Assembly (NCBI GenBank): GCA_039621445.1
Contig: CP154955.1
Location: 34,321,236-34,385,235, forward strand
Direction: 5' to 3'
Origin: Euglena gracilis
Lineage: Eukaryota; Euglenida; Euglenophyceae; Euglenales
Length of the DNA stretch: 64,000 nucleotides
Both the position numbers and the translations under genes were made by a program. The notes under the pieces are model-generated. The model saw only the letters and a program-made list of their open reading frames with translations. It was not told the origin of the DNA and made no database searches. This document shows, piece after piece, positions 58,542 through 64,000 of the stretch (the first letter of the stretch is position 1; the number at the start of each line of letters is the position of its first letter).

Positions 58542-58996
58542 CTAAAAATTTCTGAGGCCAGGCTTATTTCCTGTTCTGACTTTTTCTGCTGCCTTTATGA
58601 CAGAAACAGGGGTAAAGGGTGTTCTGGCTGCACACCGTTTTGAATTAGTGATACTACCCACTTGCTTGCATTTTCCTGCCACCATGGCAGACATTATATT
58701 ATTCTCTGAAACAAAGGCACCCCCATCCATGCCATTTCTCTGAAATCCAGACCTTGGAAGATTCCTTTCTCCCATTCCTCTGGGGGGGAATTCGTTATGG
58801 GCCAAGTCCCTGTCTCCAGGAGCCCTTGCCAGACTGGGGATGGCTTCAGGGCAGCAGTCAGCAGGGGGATTACCTCCTCCATGGAGCTCAGCTGGGGGGT
58901 CTCTTCCCACTTCATTGATGGTCTGGCTTTGATGGATTCTCCCCTCCTTGGGGTGTTTGATGCTTCAGGCTTTGCCCTTGCCTTTTCTGAGGACAT
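58542..58996 (-). pseudogene. DIRS pol N-terminal linker, element B
   Basis: Minus frames read SIKARPSMKWEETPQLSSME, EVIPLLTAALKPSPVWQGLL and TWPITNSPPEEWEKGIFQGL, then NSKRCAARTPFTPVSVIKAA. This lies between gag-like and RT, where DIRS pol has a poorly conserved lead-in. No motif identifies it independently. Confidence 0.4.
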
Positions 58997-60101
58997 GAGT
59001 GGGGAGAGGGAAGATTAAAGAGGGGATTTATACCCTTTCTGCCATCCTGGGCTCCTCCACAGACTGCCATAGCCTTTTCCTCTCCTAGACTTGAATTGGC
59101 TGCCATAGCCTTTGCCTTTGCCATATTGAACTTAAATCCTTTGTTCCCTGTGGGGATGGGAAAATGAGACATAGAATGTCTGGAGAATTTTGTTGCCAAG
59201 CCTGCTTGATTCAGATCCCATTGGGCTTTGTCAACTGCCAAATCTTCTTTGGGGAACAGCCCGTTGTTTGTACTTGGAATTGCCCCTGGAATGCTGCACT
59301 TTTTCCTCTCCTTCAGCAGCGTCTTCTCCAGCTCTGCCACAGCATAAAACAATTTTTGTGCCAGTATTTGATAATCTGCCTCCACACTGCCATACAGGCA
59401 TGCCACACTCCTCTCCAGGTGCAACATCTTTTGCTGCCATGCCTTCAGCTGCTTGTTCCAGGCCCCTTTGCCGTCAGAACCATGATTATTATCTTCTGCT
59501 CTTACTTTTATCCCCTGATACCTTGGTAGCTCCCCCAGCACCATTTTACAGGGTAGTCGATCTCCTTTTTCAGCGTGCCGAAGGCACGCTGCCAGCTCTG
59601 GCGCCAGTGGCGCCAGTTCCTCCTGCCAGGGGAGCCGTTCGTTCGCTTCGTCGTTGTCGTTGTCCTCCTCGTCTTCTCCGTCCTCTTCCATCGCGGACCG
59701 CTCCGCTCTCTGCGTCATCCAGTTGTCTTTCCTCGAAGTCTTCTCCAGCCAACGCTCAGCCAACTTGAACACCACGTCCGCTGCTGTCTGCCCCAAGTCG
59801 ATCAGTGGTACCTCCAGACTTCCTGCTAACGCCACCGAGTACCAGAAAAAATTCCTGTAGTCTCCCAATTGGCTGGAGACCATGGCCACCTGGATCAACT
59901 GGTGGACCTTCTTTGCGCACTTCGTCGTGTGCCATCCGCTTCCCGCCAGTTTTGCCCGGCCGCGATGACGGCTACGAGGGATTCCGGGGACGATTCCGCC
60001 GACAGCTTCGCCACGTTGCCCTCGTTAAAGAATACCTCGCTCCACGAATTTCTGAATTCTGTTTCATCCTCTGCTGTCAATTTTTCTGTGTACGTTGCCA
60101 T
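58912..60101 (-). pseudogene. DIRS gag-like protein, element B
   Basis: Probable start ATG at 60101: MATYTEKLTAEDETEFRNSW, then SEVFFNEGNVAKLSAESSPE. A one-base frame change near 59.91 kb moves the reading to the frame giving CAKKVHQLIQVAMVSSQLGD, then VPLIDLGQTAADVVFKLAER. An acidic segment follows (MEEDGEDEEDNDNDEANERL), then helices such as KQLKAWQQKMLHLERSVACL. It is helical and charged, as structural proteins of DIRS elements are. The function is inferred from position. The frame change suggests a mutation or a slip site. Confidence 0.55.
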
Positions 60102-60399
60102 TTTGATGTTGTCGAAGGACGTTAATATCCGCCAACTCCGGCACCAAAAAGCAGTAAGAAGCACCCCGCCAAAAAAGGACACAAACAAAAAAACAGCCGG
60201 CACGCAAAGCAGGATCTCACCCCCGGAATTTGCGAAGCCCGAATGGTCCGCCCTCGTGTCCCTTCCTCCCTTGTCGTTTTGCCTCGAGGGAGTACGAGAC
60301 ACCTCGCGCTCCGAACTTTGCCCTTCTGAGGCCTGATCGTGCACTAAAATTACGGGGGCCTGGGAATTCTCCAAAGCACCTTGGGCACCAAGTCGTTGA

Positions 60400-61030
60400 T
60401 AATGGGCTGTAAAAGCCTCTACCCTCCTTCACTGACCAATTTCACAACCTTCTTGGGGAGAAAGGCCCAATTTTTTGAGTAAATCAACTCCTGCTCCTCT
60501 GGTTTAATGGGCCCCCCACACCTGGGGGGGTACGCCTTTACTGGCCAAAAATAATTTTGTGATAGAAGCAACGGTGTCTGCACTTATGGCCCTGAAGGGG
60601 GGTTTTAATGAAATCAGAAGGGGTCCCCAGGTCTGACGAATGAACGTGTGGCAGCCACATAAGACATCATTAATTAAAAAGGGCTTATTTGTGGCCACTG
60701 GGGTATGGACACAACCCATTCCCACCTGTGAAATTTCTGCCCTTTACGCTTTAATTTTTATGTAGGGTGCCCTACCCAACACACTGGTGGTTCGTTTGAA
60801 TTGTGCCAAGTCAGAGGATCGGTATAAACAGAGGATTCGTGAACAAAAAATAAGTTGTGTGCGCAATGTACAAATATCAGTGGGCATAAGGGCCTTGGCC
60901 AGCCCCAGAGAATTGGGAGGGGATCACAAAATGCCCCATACTTCTCCAGATTTTGGTTCCAAAGTCTCTTGTAAGGGGTCGACAGGGTGTGGAGTCCTAG
61001 CCCACCAAACCCAGGAATCAAAAGCATAGC
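60400..61030 (-). pseudogene. DIRS tyrosine recombinase, element C
   Basis: LEKYGAFCDPLPILWGWPRP and VHESSVYTDPLTWHNSNEPP (60758-61027) match the start of the element A domain. After a frame change, RAISADTVASITKLFLASKG, then VPPQVWGAH, leads to the His of HxxR (60504-60725). The rest is shifted: STTWCPRCFGEFPG (60.36 kb) corresponds to the region after the Tyr in another frame. The first catalytic Arg is not visible. Heavily degraded. Confidence 0.55.
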
Positions 61031-61140
61031 ACTGTATGCATTACGGGCTAGGGCCTTGGAAAATTAGAATAATTGTATTAAAGCGTCAGCCACTTCGCCT
61101 GTGGTGGCTTCAGGGGGGGGCACCCCAATTTGCTCCAAAA

Positions 61141-61700
61141 TTACCCACAGAAGTGCAAAAGCACTCTGATAAAGTTTTCAACTGGGGTTTCTCCCCAGGA
61201 AATCGTCAAAGGTTTTAACCTCAATTTGTTTCCCTTCCAATATTTTCCTGAGCAAATCATGCAAAACAGGGGCCACCTGGGGGGTGGCACTTGTTCCCCC
61301 CTGCAATTGGTGAACCTACCCCTGTAGGGCCCCAGGTATGGGTGCTGCTGTCTGAGTGTAACTCCCTGGTTTGGGGGAAGGGTCTGCCCCCCCAGGTGTC
61401 CAACAGAATTTTTATTTCCCTTAATTGAGCGTTGATTCCCTCGGAAATGGGGTGTTTTGGGTCCCAGGGGGCAGTGGACTTTGCCACCAAAATTTTTTTC
61501 AGGGTGTCCGTAAAAGCCCTTAAAAAGGGCAGGGCCATTAGGTTGCGTCTTATTTGACCCGAAATGGCAGCTAACTGCCTTTTTGATGTGTGATCTTTTT
61601 TCACAATTTTTCTGAGGTCCTTTTTTATGGTATTCGATTTCTAGGGGGGCACCTGTAACTTTCCTTCCTGGAAGTTTAGTTGAAAACCCAGATGGCATGG
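61141..61700 (-). pseudogene. DIRS RT thumb and RNase H start, element C
   Basis: SKRQLAAISGQIRRNLMALP, then FLRAFTDTLKKILVAKSTAP and GGRPFPQTRELHSDSSTHTW align with CRKISSILGQVGSYLPALPF and RVLHSDSSTWAWGSG of element B. LHSDSS carries the first RNase H acidic residue. The active-site part of RT is absent upstream. Confidence 0.58.
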
Positions 61701-62105
61701 ATCAAATGCTGGGTGTCTGAATCCCAAACTCGTTTTATTGACCCAAATTTTTCGTAATCCAACAGGATTTTTTCTGCCTGGTTCAGGTCCAGGTTGGCTC
61801 TGGGTTATGGGTGGGTGGAAAACTTTGGGGGATTTACTCAGGGGGATTGAATTCCTTCTTTGATCAATTCACATGTGGCTGGAAGGGCATTTTTTTACCA
61901 CCATTTTAGACTTTTCTGAAGTCTCTGGTACAGGGTGTCTCCCCATTTTTCTTCCATAGAATTTTTTTCCTGAATCAGATGTTTTTTGGTGGCCCTGTGG
62001 GGGGTGTTGGACATTTCACAGCCCTAGAGCCCCCAGGGCTTGAGCCCTTGGGAAAAGCAAATGTTTCTGGGGGGATGTGCGTGCACTCTCCTCTCTTCTC
62101 CCTCG
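61701..62105 (-). other. Degenerate element C sequence
   Basis: No frame longer than about 60 codons with recognisable motifs. By position it should hold the RT lead-in, which has been deleted or scrambled. Confidence 0.3.
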
Positions 62106-62106
62106 C

Positions 62107-63055
62107 TCACTGGCAGATCTTGTTGTTGGAACACGTACCATGGGGCTTTCTGCTCCTGTTTGGCCTATCTTGCCTGCTTGATGTTGATGGGGTTGGTAGC
62201 CATACCATAGGGGGGCCTCTGAGGGTCCCCCCCTTGTTGATTAAACAGGAATAAATGTTGGTGGGGAGTCTGCCCCTTCCTGTTACCAGCTGGCCCTTGG
62301 GGAGCCATCTTCCTCCTGGGGCTGGGCAGGGGGCTGCCCATTTAAATACAAAGCCCTTGCAGGGCTGTCCATTAGCTTCTGGGGGGCCTGTGAAGGACCC
62401 GCCTGGTGATTTTGTTGTAATTTCTGATCTTCTTGTTGACCTTTCTGGCCCTGGCCTTGATGAGAACTTGAAAGGCCCCAATGGCCTGATTGGGTTCTGG
62501 GTCGCGTGCCCATTTGAAATTTTCAGGGGTTCTTGGGGCCCCACCCTTGACCCCTGGCGGTTGGTGCGATTGAAAAAGAATAGGGCTGGTGTGTGTGACC
62601 TTTTCTGCCCCTGCCATGTCGTGTGGGGTCTGGGTGCTGGTGGCCACCTTTGCCTTTGTTCCAGTGACTTTGGATGGTGTGGATGCCTTCATGGCTGGTT
62701 CTGCCGTCATGGCCTTTGTTGCCTTCATGGTTCTGGCTGTCATAGCCCCGCTTGAACACATTATGTGTTTTGGAATGCTGACCCCATGGCCCTGCTTCCA
62801 ATGGCCGTATTAGCCTGCTGGTTGTTGCATCTGCCCGTTGCGGGGTCTGCTGACCACTGTCTGCCAGGGTCCATGGCCATCACTTTTGGGGGTTTGGGTT
62901 GTGAAAGTTTCTTTTGGGGAAATTTCTTTTGGGGAAAGGGCAGCCACGGTTCGCCACAGTCCATCCGCGCCGTCAGGTTGTCCAGCTGCTGTGGCTTCTG
63001 CTGCTCCCTCTTGAAGTTCTACAGCGCGGTTCGTCTTGGAAATTCCGTCTTTCAT
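62107..63055 (-). pseudogene. DIRS gag-like region, element C
   Basis: From about 63055, frames read MKDGISKTNRAVELQEGAAE, DGLWRTVAALSPKEISPKE and GHGPWQTVVSRPRNGQMQQP, then in shifted frames HWNKGKGGHQHPDPTRHGRG and ENFKWARDPEPNQAIGAFQV. The GHGPW motif and order match element A. It is basic and Gly/His-rich in the middle, consistent with nucleic-acid binding. Several frameshifts. Confidence 0.45.
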
Positions 63056-63344
63056 TGAAATCTTTCGGATACTTCCACAATTTTTGCTTTGAGATTCTGC
63101 ACGAGCGTCTTTTTCTGATTAATTTGAATTGATCGATTGACCTCGCCTTCTTCTTCTAATTGATATGGTATTTGACGTTCCTTTCTTCTAGGTGTCGAAG
63201 GGCAAATTAAGAATCAGCCAACTCCGTCGAAAAAAGGCACTAAGCGGGACCTCCTAACCCAACGCAGCAAACAATCCAAACAACACCGTCGGCGAGTAAG
63301 GCATGGCCTCACAATGGCAAAGTGCGGAGCACGAGGTGTGGTGG

Positions 63345-64000
63345 GCTCGCCAGGGCTCTGTGCAGGTGCAGGGTGGTAGGCGATGGCCCGCACTGCCTCG
63401 TCAGGACTTCCTGTTGCACCCAGGCTGGGCACAGGCACTGGAAGGCCTGCGAGAGCCCGCTCACTCTGCACCACCGGCATGCCCTACAGGTGGGGCGCCT
63501 CGGACGGGAACAGGAAGGATTGGATTGGCAGGGAAGGAATAAGCTGGGGGAAGGGTGTGGTCCCGGGAAAAAGCTGAGGGGGTGGGGCCCCGGTGGGCGT
63601 CTGGTGCCAGCTCTGGGGCTGGGCTTATTTTGGGAACGGGAGGGGAATTTGGGACGAGTCCCGAGGGCAATCGACTAGGTACTCGGATTGGAGTGGGATG
63701 AGTGGGAGTTGGGGTGGGGCTTGGAGCGCGGGAAAAGGTGTTTGTGGGGATGGGAGTGGGAGTGGGGCTGGTGATTGGGGGTTCTTTTCGAGGTGTTTGC
63801 TTGGGCTCAACGAGTGCTATCGGGAAGGCTTGCGGTGTAGGGCTACCATTTCAGAGTCCGCCGCAAGGGTTGGCATCTTGTCTGTGTCCCGTTGGGCCGT
63901 AGCCCCTTCGTGTGTGAGGTATTCTGGGGAGGGACGATTTGCATTCAAAAAGAGGGCACTTGAGAAAATGGCCTTCAAAGGAAAACGTAGATCGAACAAG
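63345..64000. other. G-rich flank with possible exon
   Basis: Beyond the DIRS nest, a plus frame at 63383-63577 contains SLCTTGMPYRWGASDGNRKD, then WIGREGISWGKGVVPGKS, and is moderately protein-like, but two other plus frames are also open. 63680-63785 is strongly G-skewed (GTGGGAGTTGGGGTGGGGC). No assignment. Confidence 0.25.

Larger units (their letters stand above)
55610..60240 (-). mobile_element. DIRS-like element B, near full length
   Basis: Reads right to left: gag-like 60.10-58.91, RT/RNase H 58.53-57.10, methyltransferase-like 57.3-57.0, recombinase 56.80-55.74. End repeats GTGAGATCCTGCTTTG, GGCGGGGTGCTTCTTACTGC and TGGTGCCGGAGTTGGCG (55.67-55.77) are inverted at 60.13-60.23. The order gag, RT-RNase H-MT, YR with inverted ends is that of DIRS elements. 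The genes are broken by several frameshifts and two or more stops, so it is not currently autonomous. Confidence 0.7.
60240..63340 (-). mobile_element. DIRS-like element C, partial
   Basis: Reads right to left from the end repeat at 63.34-63.19 (CACTAAGCGGGACCTCC, AATTAAGAATCAGCC), through gag-like 63.05-62.1, RT thumb/RNase H 61.70-61.14 and recombinase 61.03-60.40, to the end repeat at 60.31-60.26 (CTCGAGGGAGTACGAGACAC). Part of the RT is missing between 62.1 and 61.7. It abuts element B, and both point the same way. The end repeats match element A better than B, so A and C are one subfamily. Confidence 0.6.

Noticed and set aside
59190-59768. Plus-strand Ser/Pro/Leu-rich ORF of 192 codons
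   Set aside because: It is antisense to the DIRS gag-like frame, whose acidic and helical segments are more protein-like.
53430-63340. LTR retrotransposon (Gypsy/Copia)
   Set aside because: No long terminal direct repeats, no protease or DDE integrase; instead inverted end repeats, NPPW methyltransferase-like motif and tyrosine recombinase, as in DIRS elements.
1-64000. tRNA, rRNA, riboswitch, bacterial promoter or replication origin
   Set aside because: No cloverleaf, conserved rRNA block or recognisable control element was seen by eye; a covariance-model scan would be needed to exclude small RNAs.

Overview
This window is nuclear DNA from a eukaryote. The evidence is short candidate exons ending at AG/GT-like borders with kilobase-scale gaps between them, an almost complete lack of long open frames, and a very dense load of eukaryotic mobile DNA: DIRS-type retrotransposons, Crypton-like tyrosine recombinases, a pogo-like transposase and many families of short non-autonomous DNA transposons. 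I see no operons, rRNA, tRNA or CRISPR. A microbial eukaryote such as an alga or other protist is the most natural source, but the lineage cannot be named from the sequence. Host genes appear only as scattered exons of uncertain frame. The clearest are a coiled-coil gene (19.9, 24.9 and 25.7 kb), a PAS-like exon pair (31.0-31.9 kb), a membrane-protein exon (32.5 kb) and an acidic exon (37.3 kb).

Layout. 0-15 kb: a pogo-like transposase split by a hAT-like insertion whose removal restores the frame (1.6-2.9 kb), four decayed fragments of one tyrosine-recombinase (YR) family (2.9-3.6, 6.5-7.2, 8.9-9.4, 14.1-14.4 kb), and many G/C-run and GC-palindrome repeats. 16.3-19.6 and 32.9-35.8 kb: two copies of one block that are circular permutations of each other, each carrying a further YR fragment and differing by TA-flanked insertions at precisely readable empty sites. 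20-31 kb: a CAGTG-ended TA element, a 276-codon ORF of unknown function, a YR fragment between direct repeats (23.2-24.1 kb), and hAT-type elements with 8-bp target duplications (26.2 and 28.8 kb). 36-53 kb: sparse candidate exons, a large foldback (41.9-42.2 kb), a second hAT-like family (45.6 kb), and a telomere-like stretch that lies internally. 53.4-63.3 kb: a nest of three DIRS-like elements with gag-like, RT/RNase H, methyltransferase-like and YR domains, meeting at a 0.5-kb palindrome.

The unifying theme is two kinds of tyrosine-recombinase element (Crypton-like and DIRS) plus TA- and 8-bp-targeting DNA transposons that have repeatedly inserted into each other. Most mobile-element genes here are broken by stops and frameshifts. 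All functional assignments come from reading motifs by eye; no database search was possible.
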